DNA from: Chromobacterium phragmitis
Lineage (GTDB): Bacteria; Pseudomonadota; Gammaproteobacteria; Burkholderiales; Chromobacteriaceae
DNA: 64,000 nucleotides
Assembly: GCF_003325475.1 (NCBI RefSeq)
Contig: NZ_CP029495.1
Location: 806,001-870,000, forward strand
Direction: 5' to 3'
Below, piece after piece: positions 23,259 to 35,111 of this stretch. The position numbers and the translations under genes were made by a program. Under the pieces are notes generated by a model. The model had not been told where the DNA came from. It searched no databases and worked only from the letters and a program-made list of their open reading frames with translations. Positions within the stretch are counted from its first letter, which is position 1, and each line of letters opens with the position of its first letter.

Positions 23259-24596
23259 TCAGCTGGCGACCTTCTCGATCGCCGACGCGATCGCGCGCGC
23301 CCATTGATCGGCCAGCGCCTTGTCATCGGCCTCCACCATCACCCGCACCACCGGCTCGGTGCCCGACGGGCGCAGCACCACGCGGCCTCGCCCGCTCAAC
23401 GCGGCCTCCGCCTCCGCCAGCGGCTCGGCGGCGGCGGCCTTCCAGTCGCAGCCGTTGTGGAGGACGTTGATCAGCGTTTGCGGGAATGGCTGCCAGTCGG
23501 CGCAAATCTCGGCCAGGCTCATGTCCAGCTGCATCAGGCTGGCCAGCACCTGCAGGCAGGAAATGATGCCGTCGCCGGTGCTGTGCTTGTCCAGGCACAG
23601 GATGTGGCCGGAGGCCTCTCCGCCCACCTGCCAGCCATCGGCATGCAGCATTTCCAGCACGTAGCGGTCGCCCACCTTGGCGCGGCCGAAGGGCACGCCC
23701 TGCTTCCCCAGCGCCAGCTCCATCGCCAGATTGGTCATCACGGTGCCGACCACGCCGCCTTTCAGTTCGCCGCGCGCCGCGCGGGCCTTGGCGATCACGT
23801 AGATCAGCTGGTCGCCGTCGTAGACGCGACCGACCGCATCCACCATGATCAGTCGATCGCCGTCTCCATCCAGCGCGACGCCGAAGTCGGCCTGATGCTC
23901 GAGCACCGCCATCTGCAGCGTCTTGGGATAGGTGGCGCCCACCTTGTCGTTGATGTTGTAGCCGTTGGGCTCGCAGCCGATCTCCACCAGCTCGGCGCCC
24001 AACTCGTGGAACACCTTGGGCGCGATGTGGTAGGTGGCGCCGTTGGCACAGTCCACCACCAGCTTCATTCCCTTCAGGCTCAGCTCGTTGGGAAAGGTGC
24101 TCTTGCAGAACTCGATGTAACGCTCGGCGGCGCCGTCGATGCGGCGGGCGCGGCCCAGCTCCAGCGACGGATTGGTGTGCATGGGCTGTTCCAGCATCGC
24201 CTCGATTTCCAGCTCCAGCGCGTCGTCCAGCTTGTTGCCGCCTTCGGCGAAGAACTTGATGCCGTTATCCTGGAACGGGTTGTGCGACGCCGAGATCACC
24301 ACGCCCGCCTCCAGGCGCAGCGCGCGGGTCAGGTAGGCGATGCCTGGGGTCGGCAGCGGACCGGTCAGCAGCACGTTGACGCCGGCGGCGGTGAAGCCCG
24401 CCTGCAGCGCCGCCTCCAGCATGTAGCCGGAAATGCGGGTGTCCTTGCCTATCAGCACGGTGGGACGGCTGTCCTGGTCATGCTTGACCAGCACGCGCCC
24501 TGCCGCGTAACCGAGCTTCATCACGAAATCGGGATTGATCGGAAACTTGCCGACCTCGCCGCGCACGCCATCGGTGCCGAAATATTTGCGACTCAT
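23259..24596 (-). CDS. glmM: Phosphoglucosamine mutase
   Basis: GlmM converts glucosamine-6-phosphate to glucosamine-1-phosphate for UDP-GlcNAc, peptidoglycan and lipopolysaccharide. The protein is 445 aa. The phosphorylated serine is in VVISASHNPFQDNG (Ser102). The metal loop DGDGDRLIMVD is near residue 241, the sugar-binding GEASGH near 325, and the phosphate loop RPSGTEPVVRVMVE at the C-terminus. The start MSRKYFGTDGVRG is the canonical one. It is last in the conserved leftward cluster rlmE-ftsH-folP-glmM, 89 bp after folP. Confidence 0.96.
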   Translation of the reverse strand: MSRKYFGTDGVRGEVGKFPINPDFVMKLGYAAGRVLVKHDQDSRPTVLIGKDTRISGYMLEAALQAGFTAAGVNVLLTGPLPTPGIAYLTRALRLEAGVVISASHNPFQDNGIKFFAEGGNKLDDALELEIEAMLEQPMHTNPSLELGRARRIDGAAERYIEFCKSTFPNELSLKGMKLVVDCANGATYHIAPKVFHELGAELVEIGCEPNGYNINDKVGATYPKTLQMAVLEHQADFGVALDGDGDRLIMVDAVGRVYDGDQLIYVIAKARAARGELKGGVVGTVMTNLAMELALGKQGVPFGRAKVGDRYVLEMLHADGWQVGGEASGHILCLDKHSTGDGIISCLQVLASLMQLDMSLAEICADWQPFPQTLINVLHNGCDWKAAAAEPLAEAEAALSGRGRVVLRPSGTEPVVRVMVEADDKALADQWARAIASAIEKVAS

Positions 24597-24685
24597 TCTG
24601 TGTTCTCTAGTATTCGGTTCATGCCTGGAACAGGCGCATCGACCGCCATTTTGCCATTGGCCGGCGCGGAAAAACCAGCCTCAAA

Positions 24686-25522
24686 TCAAGATTGGGCCAG
24701 CGCCTGCCACAGCTGCAGCGCCTGGCGGGTGGCTTTCACATCATGCACGCGCACCACCGCCGCGCCTCGCCGCGCCGACTCCAGCGCCGCGGCGACGCTG
24801 GCGCCCAGCCGCTCGGCCGGCAACTGCTCGCCGGTGATCAAGCCCAGCATGGACTTGCGCGACAGGCCCACCAGCAGCGGCGCGCCGGCGATCTTCTCAA
24901 TCTCGCCCAAACGCGCGAGCAGCGCCAGATTGTGCTCCAGCGTCTTGCCGAAGCCGAAGCCGGGATCGACCAACAGCCGCTCGCGCTCGATGCCGGCATC
25001 CAGGCACAGCCGCACCCGGCGTTGCAGATAACCGCCCACTTCGGCGACCACGTCCTCGTAGGCCGGCCGGTCCTGCATGGAGTCGGGATTGCCCTGTTTG
25101 TGCATCAGGCAGACCGCGGCCCGGCTGCCCGCCGCCAAGGGCAACGCGCCTTCGTCCTCCAGCGCCGACACATCGTTGATCAGATCCACCGCGCCGAGCT
25201 GGATCGCCTCCCGCATCACTTCCGCGCGGCGGGTGTCCAGCGATAGCGGCGCGCCGATGCCGCGCAGTTTCTCCAGCACCGGCATCACGCGCGCCATCTC
25301 CTCTTCCGGGCTGACATAGGGCGCGCCCGGACGGGTGGATTCGCCGCCGATATCCAGGATATCCGCGCCTTCGGCCAGCATGGATTCGGCGCGCGCGAGC
25401 GCGTCGTCGACGCGATTGAAGCGGCCGCCGTCGGAGAAGGAATCCGGCGTGACATTGAGGATGCCCATCACCAGCGGACGGGACAGATCGAGCGCGAAGC
25501 GCCCGCATTGCAAGGTTTTCAT
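24686..25522 (-). CDS. folP: Dihydropteroate synthase
   Basis: FolP joins para-aminobenzoate to dihydropterin pyrophosphate in folate synthesis and is the sulfonamide target. The 278-aa protein shows MGILNVTPDSFSDGGRF (pterin-site loops, residues about 19-35), DIGGESTRPGAPYV, the Asp of LINDVSALED, VCLMHKQGNPDSMQ, DPGFGFGKT and the late VRVHDVKATRQAL. The start MKTLQCGRFALDLSRPL is typical. It follows ftsH by 95 bp; a hairpin with a short T-run lies between, so it may have partly independent expression. Confidence 0.95.
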   Translation of the reverse strand: MKTLQCGRFALDLSRPLVMGILNVTPDSFSDGGRFNRVDDALARAESMLAEGADILDIGGESTRPGAPYVSPEEEMARVMPVLEKLRGIGAPLSLDTRRAEVMREAIQLGAVDLINDVSALEDEGALPLAAGSRAAVCLMHKQGNPDSMQDRPAYEDVVAEVGGYLQRRVRLCLDAGIERERLLVDPGFGFGKTLEHNLALLARLGEIEKIAGAPLLVGLSRKSMLGLITGEQLPAERLGASVAAALESARRGAAVVRVHDVKATRQALQLWQALAQS

Positions 25523-25566
25523 TCGGCTTTCGTTCCTGGGCTCCGCTCGACCGAGAAGCGGAATGC

Positions 25567-25599
25567 AAAACCGGGCAAGCCCGCGAAGGCTTGCCCGGT
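25567..25599 (-). terminator. Hairpin/terminator between ftsH and folP
   Basis: A perfect 12-bp stem (ACCGGGCAAGCC / GGCTTGCCCGGT, loop of 6) lies 19 bp past ftsH. Read leftward only four T follow, so read-through into folP is plausible. Confidence 0.65.
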
Positions 25600-25617
25600 C
25601 GAGGACTACGGGATGGA

Positions 25618-27537
25618 TCAGACCTCCTGGGCCGGATCGGAGGTGGCCGACGAAGCCGCCGGCTCTTCCGGCTCTGCCGGCTTGTCTTCCGCCTTGGCGG
25701 CGAAGCCTGAGCCCGGCTTGGGCGGACGCGGCGGTTTGCCGTCCATGATGTCGTTGATCTGCTCGGCGTCGATGGTTTCGTATTCCAGCAGCGCGGCGGT
25801 CATCGCCTCCACTTTGTCGCGATTCTCTTCCAGCAGGCGGCGCGCCAGCGCGTACTGCTCGTCGATGATGCGGCGGATTTCGGCGTCGACCTGCTGCAGC
25901 GTCGCCTCGGACAGGTTCTTGTGGGTGGTGATCGAGCGGCCGAGGAAGACTTCGCCCTCGTTCTCGCCGTACACCATCGGCCCAAGCTTGTCCGACATGC
26001 CGTAGCGGGTCACCATGTCGCGCGCCATCTGCGTCGCGCGCTCGAAGTCGTTGCTGGCGCCGGTGGTCATCTGATTCATGAACAGCTCTTCCGCGATGCG
26101 GCCGCCGAACAGGATGGCCAGGCGGTCCATCAGGTAGCCGCGGTCGTAGGCGAAACGGTCCTGCTCCGGCAACTGCATGGTCACGCCCAGCGCGCGGCCG
26201 CGCGGGATGATGGTGACCTTGTGCACCGGGTCGGACTTCGGCAGCAGCTTGGCGACGACCGCGTGGCCGGACTCGTGGTAAGCGGTATTGCGCTTCTCTT
26301 CCTCGGTCATCACCATGCTGCGGCGCTCGGCGCCCATCATGATCTTGTCCTTGGCGGATTCCAGATCCTCCATGTCCACCAGGCGCTTGTTGCGGCGGGC
26401 GGCGAACAAGGCGGCCTCGTTGATCAGGTTGGCGAGATCGGCGCCGGAGAAACCCGGCGTGCCGCGCGCGATCACGTCGGCGTTGACGTCGGCCGCGATC
26501 GGCACCTTGCGCATGTGGACGTTCAGGATCTGCTCGCGGCCGCGGATGTCCGGCAGCGGTACGATCACCTGGCGGTCGAAGCGGCCCGGACGCTGCAGCG
26601 CCGGGTCCAGCACGTCCGGACGGTTGGTGGCGGCGATCACGATCACCGTGGAATTGGTGTCGAAACCGTCCATTTCCACCAGCAACTGGTTCAGCGTCTG
26701 CTCGCGCTCGTCGTTGCCGCCGCCGAGACCCGCGCCGCGCTGGCGGCCGACCGCGTCGATTTCATCGATGAAGATGATGCACGGCGAGTTTTTCTTGGCC
26801 TGCTCGAACATGTCGCGCACGCGGGCCGCGCCCACGCCGACGAACATTTCGACGAAGTCGGAGCCGGAGATGCTGAAGAACGGCACCTTGGCCTCGCCGG
26901 CGATGGCCTTGGCCAACAGCGTCTTGCCGGTGCCGGGAGAGCCGGCCAGCAGGATGCCGCGCGGGATGCGGCCGCCCAGGCTCTGGTAGCGGGAAGGGTC
27001 GCGCAGGTAGTCGACGATCTCCTTCACCTCTTCCTTGGCCTCGTCGCAGCCGGCCACGTCGGCGAACACCACGGTATTGGCATCCTGGTCCAGCATGCGC
27101 GCCTTGCTCTTGCCGAACGAGAACGCGCCGCCCTTGCCGCCGCCCTGCATCTGGCGCATGAAGAACACCCATACGCCGATCAAAAGCAGCATCGGGAACC
27201 AGCTGATGAAGATGCTCATCAGCATGGACGGTTCTTCCTCCGGCTTGGCGGAGAAGCGAACGTTGTTCTTGATCAGGTCTTCGATCAGTTGCGGGTCGTA
27301 CGGCGCGAAAGTGGAGAACGCCGTGCCGTCGGTCAGTTTGCCCTTCAGCCACTGGCCGCGCAGCGGATGTCCTTCTATGGTCAGGGATTGCACTTTGCCC
27401 GACTCGACATCGCTGACGAACTGCGAGTATTCGAGCTGGTTCTGGGTGTCCTGTCGTTTGTTGAACTGATTGAACACCGTCATCAGCACCAAGCCGATGA
27501 TCACCCAGATGGCGATGTTTTTGCCGATATTGTTCAC
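25618..27537 (-). CDS. ftsH: ATP-dependent zinc metalloprotease FtsH
   Basis: FtsH is the membrane-bound AAA+ protease that extracts and degrades membrane and short-lived regulatory proteins. The protein is 639 aa. Membrane helices lie at about 7-23 and 104-127 with a periplasmic loop between. Walker A is GSPGTGKT (199-206), and Walker B IIFIDEIDAVGRQRG follows. The second region of homology ATNRPDVLDPALQRPGRFDR is present. The zinc site is HESGH near residue 420. A Gly/Pro-rich tail follows the peptidase domain. It comes 81 bp after rlmE in the conserved order rlmE-ftsH-folP-glmM. Confidence 0.97.
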   Translation of the reverse strand: MNNIGKNIAIWVIIGLVLMTVFNQFNKRQDTQNQLEYSQFVSDVESGKVQSLTIEGHPLRGQWLKGKLTDGTAFSTFAPYDPQLIEDLIKNNVRFSAKPEEEPSMLMSIFISWFPMLLLIGVWVFFMRQMQGGGKGGAFSFGKSKARMLDQDANTVVFADVAGCDEAKEEVKEIVDYLRDPSRYQSLGGRIPRGILLAGSPGTGKTLLAKAIAGEAKVPFFSISGSDFVEMFVGVGAARVRDMFEQAKKNSPCIIFIDEIDAVGRQRGAGLGGGNDEREQTLNQLLVEMDGFDTNSTVIVIAATNRPDVLDPALQRPGRFDRQVIVPLPDIRGREQILNVHMRKVPIAADVNADVIARGTPGFSGADLANLINEAALFAARRNKRLVDMEDLESAKDKIMMGAERRSMVMTEEEKRNTAYHESGHAVVAKLLPKSDPVHKVTIIPRGRALGVTMQLPEQDRFAYDRGYLMDRLAILFGGRIAEELFMNQMTTGASNDFERATQMARDMVTRYGMSDKLGPMVYGENEGEVFLGRSITTHKNLSEATLQQVDAEIRRIIDEQYALARRLLEENRDKVEAMTAALLEYETIDAEQINDIMDGKPPRPPKPGSGFAAKAEDKPAEPEEPAASSATSDPAQEV

Positions 27538-27618
27538 GAGTAGCGGACTCCTGTGTGCCCTGACTTTTTGGTTGCTTGTTTTGAATGGCTACGATTGTAC
27601 GCTGCGCGCCCTTTTATG

Positions 27619-28236
27619 TCAGCGGCGACCCTTGCCCAGCAAGTAGATTTCGCTGGAGCGGTCGCGCGACGCCTTGGGCTTGCGCGTCACCACCTCTTCG
27701 AACAGCTCGCGCATGGCCTTGAGGTAGGACTGGAAATCGCTGCCCTGGAACACTTTGACGAGAAAATGTCCCCCAGGTTTCAAATGATCGCGCGCGAAAT
27801 CCAGCGCCAGCTCGCATAGCAGGAAACTCCTGGCCTGGTCGATGGCGCTCATCCCTGACATATTGGGCGCCATGTCGGAAATTACAAGATCAAGCGCGCG
27901 GCCGCCCAATAATTGCTCGAACTCGCGCAAAACCTCCTCCTCGCGGAAGTCGCCCTGAATGAAGTCCACGCCCGGAACCGGGTCCATCGGCAGGATGTCC
28001 AGCGCGAACACCTTGCCAGCGTCGCCGACGATGCGCGCCGCCACCTGCGACCAGCTGCCCGGCGTGGAGCCCAGATCGGCCAGCACGGTGCCGGGGCGGA
28101 TCAGCTTGTCCTTGTCGTTGATTTCCAGCAGTTTGTAAGCGGCGCGGGCGCGGTAGCCATCCTTTTGCGCCATGTGCACATATTGATCGTTGACGTGTTC
28201 CTGCAACCAGTTGTTGCTGCTCTTGCTTCTAGCCAT
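27619..28236 (-). CDS. rlmE: 23S rRNA (uridine-2'-O-)-methyltransferase
   Basis: RlmE (FtsJ, RrmJ) methylates U2552 of 23S rRNA in the peptidyl-transferase A loop. The protein is 205 aa. The opening NNWLQEHVNDQYVHMAQKDGYRARAAYKL is family-typical. The SAM site VLADLGSTPGSWSQVAA, the catalytic K-D-K-E set in YRARAAYKLLE, ISDMAPNMSG, and GGHFLVKVFQG are all in place. It heads the leftward rlmE-ftsH-folP-glmM unit and is divergent from yhbY, with a 151-bp gap for both promoters. Confidence 0.96.
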   Translation of the reverse strand: MARSKSSNNWLQEHVNDQYVHMAQKDGYRARAAYKLLEINDKDKLIRPGTVLADLGSTPGSWSQVAARIVGDAGKVFALDILPMDPVPGVDFIQGDFREEEVLREFEQLLGGRALDLVISDMAPNMSGMSAIDQARSFLLCELALDFARDHLKPGGHFLVKVFQGSDFQSYLKAMRELFEEVVTRKPKASRDRSSEIYLLGKGRR

Positions 28237-28387
28237 CTCGGCGCTTTCTATCGTGTCAATGCTCAGGATAGCCGATGCGGGGCGCTCCAGACGCTATCCT
28301 GTTGTTTTTCGGTTAATTCGGGGCCAAATTTGGGGGCGAGGGGCAAATTCTAGTAGAATCGCGTTTTGCTTTGAATTCCGTATTTCC

Positions 28388-28708
28388 ATGAAAATTGAAC
28401 TCAAGCCGTTTCAGCGCAAGTACCTGCAGGGTCTGGCGCACGGCATCGACCCGGTGGTGATGATAGGCAACAACGGCCTGACCGAAGCCGTGGTGCGCGA
28501 AATCGCCATCAGCCTGGACGCCCACGAACTGATCAAGGTGCGCGTGCTGGGCGACGACCGCGACGCCCGCGTGGCCATGTTCGAGCAAATCTGCGACGAA
28601 CTGGGCTGCGCGCCGGTGCAACACATCGGCAAGCTCTTGGTGCTGTGGCGCCCCAGCGACAAGGCGCGCATCACGCTGCCGAAGAACAAGCAGGCGATGA
28701 AGGACTGA
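28388..28708 (+). CDS. yhbY: YhbY-type ribosome assembly RNA-binding protein (CRM domain)
   Basis: The 106-aa protein is a single CRM domain, an RNA-binding fold found on pre-50S ribosomal particles. LKPFQRKYLQGLAHGIDPVVMIGNNGLT covers the first helices and the GxxG loop (IGNNG). ALDAHELIKVRVLG-type and IGKLLVLWRPS segments complete the domain. ATG 28388 agrees with family starts; the upstream in-frame start would add 66 residues. It is divergent from rlmE, a neighbour that also acts on the large subunit, and is followed by a bidirectional terminator. Confidence 0.93.
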   Translation: MKIELKPFQRKYLQGLAHGIDPVVMIGNNGLTEAVVREIAISLDAHELIKVRVLGDDRDARVAMFEQICDELGCAPVQHIGKLLVLWRPSDKARITLPKNKQAMKD

Positions 28709-28732
28709 CCCCTCCTCCCGCCCGGCGGATGA

Positions 28733-28761
28733 AAAAAGCGGTGGCCCAGCCACCGCTTTTT
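28733..28761. terminator. Bidirectional terminator yhbY / DUF4149
   Basis: A 12-bp stem (AAAAAGCGGTGG / CCACCGCTTTTT, loop CCCAG) with A and T tracts on each side serves both converging genes. Confidence 0.88.
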
Positions 28762-28771
28762 CGTGTCCGGC

Positions 28772-29200
28772 TTATTCTCCGCGCCAGAGGTAGAACAGGC
28801 CAAGCAGGCTCTGAACCAGATAGATCAGGCTGGAGATCGCGTGCCAGGTGGCGAAGCCGCCCCCGAACAGCCCCTCCGCCGCGTGGTTCATCTGCTGCTT
28901 CAAGGTGACGATGATGGGCGCCACGCCGAACTGGTTGATCAGCGTGCAGGCCAGCATGCCGACGATCAGCCAGAAGCCGCCCTGCTTCAAGCCCGCCACG
29001 CCATTGCGCCATACCTGGTCCACCAGCAGGAACACCCCGCACACCAGCCCCACCCAGGCGATGGCCGAGAACAGCCGCCCCGCCACCATGCCGGCAGTCA
29101 CCGCGTCCAGCGACTTGAACAGCACCGGCGCCACGATCAGGCCGATCACCCACAAACCGCCAATCCAGAAGGTCTTGGCAATAGCACGCAAGCCGTCCAT
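28772..29200 (-). CDS. DUF4149 membrane protein
   Basis: A 142-aa protein with four hydrophobic helices. WIGGLWVIGLIVAPVLFKSL with a short loop, the Arg/Gln pair in DQVWRNG, and the closing HAISSLIYLVQSLLGLFYLW fit the DUF4149 family of small betaproteobacterial membrane proteins. It contains conserved His and Asn residues near the third helix (QMNHAAEG). Function unknown. ATG 29200 is set by GGAGGGAGAG upstream. It lies 72 bp after greA in the same direction, a conserved neighbour pair, and may be co-transcribed with it. Confidence 0.8.
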   Translation of the reverse strand: MDGLRAIAKTFWIGGLWVIGLIVAPVLFKSLDAVTAGMVAGRLFSAIAWVGLVCGVFLLVDQVWRNGVAGLKQGGFWLIVGMLACTLINQFGVAPIIVTLKQQMNHAAEGLFGGGFATWHAISSLIYLVQSLLGLFYLWRGE

Positions 29201-29272
29201 CTCTCCCTCCAGCAACAGACGCAGCACGGAAAAACGCGCGATGGGATGCATCGCGCGCGGTTTGGATTCGTA

Positions 29273-29749
29273 TCAGATGTACTTGACGTCGAGCACTTCG
29301 TACTCGCGGATGCCGCCCGGGGCCACTACCTCCGCCACGTCGCCGGCTTCCTTGCCGATCAGCGCGCGCGATATCGGCGAATTCACCGACACCTTGCACA
29401 CCTTGATGTCGGCCTCATCGTCGCCGACGATCTGATAGGTGACGCTCTCTTCGGTTTCCAGATCCATCAGGTCGACGGTGGCGCCGAACACCACGCGGCC
29501 ATCGGCGTTGAGCTCCACCGGATTGATGATCACGGCGTTGGACAGCTTGCCTTCCAGCTCGGCGATGCGGCCTTCGACAAACGCCTGACGCTCCTTGGCG
29601 GCGTCGTACTCGGCGTTTTCCGACAGGTCGCCATGGGAACGAGCCTCGGCGATCGCCTCGATCACCGACGGACGCTCCACGCTCTTCAGACGTTGCAGTT
29701 CTTCCTTCAGAAGCTCGGCGCCGCGTACAGTCAACGGGACTTTGATCAT
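29273..29749 (-). CDS. greA: Transcript cleavage factor GreA
   Basis: GreA enters the secondary channel of RNA polymerase and triggers cleavage of backtracked RNA. The protein is 158 aa, exactly the standard size. The coiled-coil N-domain contains RGAELLKEELQRLK. Its tip carries the acidic pair in ARSHGDLSENAEYDAAKERQ. The C-domain has GDDEADIKVCKVSVNSPISRALIGK. ATG 29749 (MIKVPLTVRGAE) has GGAG upstream. It has its own promoter and a structured leader (29750-29833), so it is not simply the tail of carAB. Confidence 0.96.
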   Translation of the reverse strand: MIKVPLTVRGAELLKEELQRLKSVERPSVIEAIAEARSHGDLSENAEYDAAKERQAFVEGRIAELEGKLSNAVIINPVELNADGRVVFGATVDLMDLETEESVTYQIVGDDEADIKVCKVSVNSPISRALIGKEAGDVAEVVAPGGIREYEVLDVKYI

Positions 29750-29765
29750 TACAGTATTCTCCACG

Positions 29766-29818
29766 GGCGGTTGTCCGCCTTCATCAAAAGCACAAGCCGC
29801 CGTACAGGACGGCGGCTT
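29766..29818 (-). promoter_or_regulatory. Structured leader of greA: two hairpins
   Basis: Read leftward from the greA start site, a perfect 9-bp hairpin (AAGCCGCCG / CGGCGGCTT, 29794-29818, loop of 7) is followed by GTGCTTTTG, a weak terminator-like tract. A 5-bp hairpin (GGCGG / CCGCC, 29766-29779) follows, close to the Shine-Dalgarno. Partial termination in the leader, as for greA of Escherichia coli (GraL), is plausible. Confidence 0.5.
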
Positions 29819-29839
29819 GGGCAAGCGGGTTTGAGCGGA

Positions 29840-29868
29840 ATTGTAACGGCAAATCGCTTCCGCATCAA
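29840..29868 (-). promoter_or_regulatory. greA promoter (sigma-70 type)
   Basis: Read leftward, TTGATG (29863-29868), 17 bp, then TACAAT (29840-29845). The start would be near 29833, giving a leader of about 84 nt. It lies just past the carB stop at 29891. Confidence 0.65.
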
Positions 29869-29890
29869 AGCCTACCGATGATCTCCCTGC

Positions 29891-33100
<3,210 letters not shown>

Positions 33101-33174
33101 GGCTTCTACTCTTTGATGACTTGTATTCTCGGGCCGCGCCCCCTCCCCGGCGGCGCGGCGTATTCAATATGGCC

Positions 33175-33825
33175 TTACAGGCTGGCCGCGGCCAGCTTGG
33201 CGCCGAATCCGACGAAGACCGCGCCCACCGATCCGCCCAGCGCCGCCGTAAGCTTGCGGCGGCGACGGAAGGCTGCTGCCAGCTTGTCGCCCAGCAGGAT
33301 CAGCATCGACAGATTGGCGATGCTGCAGCCCTGCACGATGGCGCCCAGCGCCACGAAGGTCACTGCCGGATGCGGGTAAGCTGGATCGACGAACTGCACG
33401 AAGAAGGACACGAAGAACAAGATGGCCTTCGGGTTCATCAGGCTGATCAGCAGCGCCTTGCGGTACGGATGGCCGCCGGACAGCGCCGACGCGGCCGCCG
33501 GCGACGCCTCGCCGCGGCGCGCGCGGCGCCAGGCGACGATGCCCGACTTCAGCATATTGATGCCCAGCCAGGCGAGGTAGCCGCCGCCGATGTACTTGAC
33601 CACCGCGAACAGCGCCGGGTTGGCCTGCAGCAGGCCGGCCGCGCCGGTGGCCGCCAGCGTCATCAGGATGAAGTCGCCGCTGACCACGCCGCCCGCCGCG
33701 GCGAAGCCCGCGCGCTTGCCGCGCTGCGCCGCCACCGACAGCACATACATGGCATTGGGCCCCGGCAGCATGATCACGATGATGGTGCCGATCAGGTAGG
33801 TGGTAAGGTCGGTAATGCCCAACAT
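33175..33825 (-). CDS. LysE/RhtB-family amino acid exporter (LeuE-like)
   Basis: The 216-aa protein has five to six membrane helices. The LysE-family signature IVIMLPGPNAMYVLSVAAQRGKRAG lies near the start. GGGYLAWLGINMLKSG forms the central helix, KALLISLMNPKAILFFVSFFVQFVDP is the second signature, and the C-terminal helix is GGSVGAVFVGFGAKLA. The closest named type I recall is the leucine exporter LeuE, but substrate is uncertain. It lies between carA (15 bp upstream) and carB (74 bp downstream) on the same strand, so it is almost certainly co-transcribed with carbamoyl-phosphate synthase genes. Confidence 0.85.
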   Translation of the reverse strand: MLGITDLTTYLIGTIIVIMLPGPNAMYVLSVAAQRGKRAGFAAAGGVVSGDFILMTLAATGAAGLLQANPALFAVVKYIGGGYLAWLGINMLKSGIVAWRRARRGEASPAAASALSGGHPYRKALLISLMNPKAILFFVSFFVQFVDPAYPHPAVTFVALGAIVQGCSIANLSMLILLGDKLAAAFRRRRKLTAALGGSVGAVFVGFGAKLAAASL

Positions 33826-33840
33826 ATCGCTATTCCGCCC

Positions 33841-34968
33841 TTACTTCCGTTCCGCCATCGCCGCGATGAAGCGGTCGAACAGGTAGGCGACGTCCTCCGG
33901 TCCCGGACTCGCTTCCGGGTGGCCCTGGAAGGAGAAGGCCGGGCGGTCGGTCAGCGCGATGCCCTGCACCGTGCCGTCGAACAGCGAGCGGTGGGTGACG
34001 CGGACGTTGGCCGGCAAGCTGGTCTCATCCACCTGAAAGCCGTGGTTCTGGCTGGTGATCATCACGCGGCCGGAATCCAGATCCTGCACCGGGTGGTTGG
34101 CGCCGTGGTGGCCGAACTTCATCTTGGAAGTCCGGGCGCCGGAAGCCAGGCCCAGCAGCTGGTGGCCCAGGCAGATGCCGAATACCGGCAGCTTGCTCTC
34201 CAGGATGCCGCGGATCGCGGCAATCGCGTAATCGCACGGCTCCGGATCACCGGGGCCGTTGGACAGGAATACGCCGTGCGGATTCATCGCCAGCACGTCT
34301 GCGGCCGGGGTTTGGGCCGGCACCACGGTCAGCTGGCAGCCGCGTTCGGCCAGCATGCGCAGGATGTTGTGCTTGACGCCGAAATCGTAGGCCACCACGT
34401 GGAAGCGGGTGGAAGCCTGGATCTGATAGCCTGCGCCCAGCTTCCATTGCTTCTCGGTCCAGGCGTAGGGCTTCTGGCAGCTGACCACCTTGGCCAGGTC
34501 TTGGCCGGCCATGGAGCCGAAGCCGCGCGCCAGCTCCAAGGCCTTGGCCTCGTCGATGTCGCCGGCCATGATGCAGCCGGCCTGGGCGCCCTTCTCGCGC
34601 AGGATGCGCGTCAGCTTGCGGGTGTCGATGTCGGCGATGGCGACGACATTGTGCTTCTTCAGGTAATCGGACAGCGAATCTTCGGCGCGGAAGTTGCTGT
34701 GCAGCAGCGGCAGATCGCGAATGATCAGGCCGGATGCAAAAACGGCGCGGGATTCGGTGTCTTCCGAATTCGCGCCGACATTGCCGATGTGCGGGTAAGT
34801 GAGAGTGACGATCTGCCTGGTATAGGAAGGGTCCGTGAGGATTTCCTGGTAACCGGTGATGGCGGTATTGAATACCACCTCGCCGACCGTGTGGCCGGCG
34901 GCACCGATAGCACTACCTTTGAAAAGCGTGCCGTCAGCCAAGACAAGGATTGCGGGGAGGATTGACAC
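33841..34968 (-). CDS. carA: Carbamoyl-phosphate synthase, small (glutaminase) subunit
   Basis: CarA hydrolyses glutamine and channels ammonia to CarB. The protein is 375 aa. The N-domain has TAITGYQEILTDPSY. The class I amidotransferase domain has the nucleophile in VFGICLGHQLLG, the oxyanion region LSNGPGDPEPC, and the His/Glu pair near the C-terminus in SFQGHPEASPGPED. ATG 34968 has AGGAGC upstream. The promoter and structured leader at 34969-35140 suggest control by attenuation. The operon order is carA-lysE-carB. Confidence 0.97.
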   Translation of the reverse strand: MSILPAILVLADGTLFKGSAIGAAGHTVGEVVFNTAITGYQEILTDPSYTRQIVTLTYPHIGNVGANSEDTESRAVFASGLIIRDLPLLHSNFRAEDSLSDYLKKHNVVAIADIDTRKLTRILREKGAQAGCIMAGDIDEAKALELARGFGSMAGQDLAKVVSCQKPYAWTEKQWKLGAGYQIQASTRFHVVAYDFGVKHNILRMLAERGCQLTVVPAQTPAADVLAMNPHGVFLSNGPGDPEPCDYAIAAIRGILESKLPVFGICLGHQLLGLASGARTSKMKFGHHGANHPVQDLDSGRVMITSQNHGFQVDETSLPANVRVTHRSLFDGTVQGIALTDRPAFSFQGHPEASPGPEDVAYLFDRFIAAMAERK

Positions 34969-35006
34969 TGGCTGGCTCCTGTTGCTTTGCCTCGGCGCTT
35001 ACACAA

Positions 35007-35097
35007 AAACCGGCAGCGGCCGGTTTCGTTTTACACCAAGGGATTTTCAAAATTCTGATGTGAATAACGGGACACGACGCGCCGCGCCTGTCCCGTT
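35007..35097 (-). promoter_or_regulatory. carA leader: possible attenuator (hairpin plus terminator)
   Basis: Read leftward, a 9-bp hairpin (AACGGGACA / TGTCCCGTT, 35066-35097) is followed by a terminator-like hairpin (AAACCGGC / GCCGGTTT, loop of 4, 35007-35026) with five T. Both lie between the candidate carA promoter and its start. The second could instead simply end the gsp operon. Confidence 0.5.
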
Positions 35098-35111
35098 GGT
35101 TAAACCTTTCT

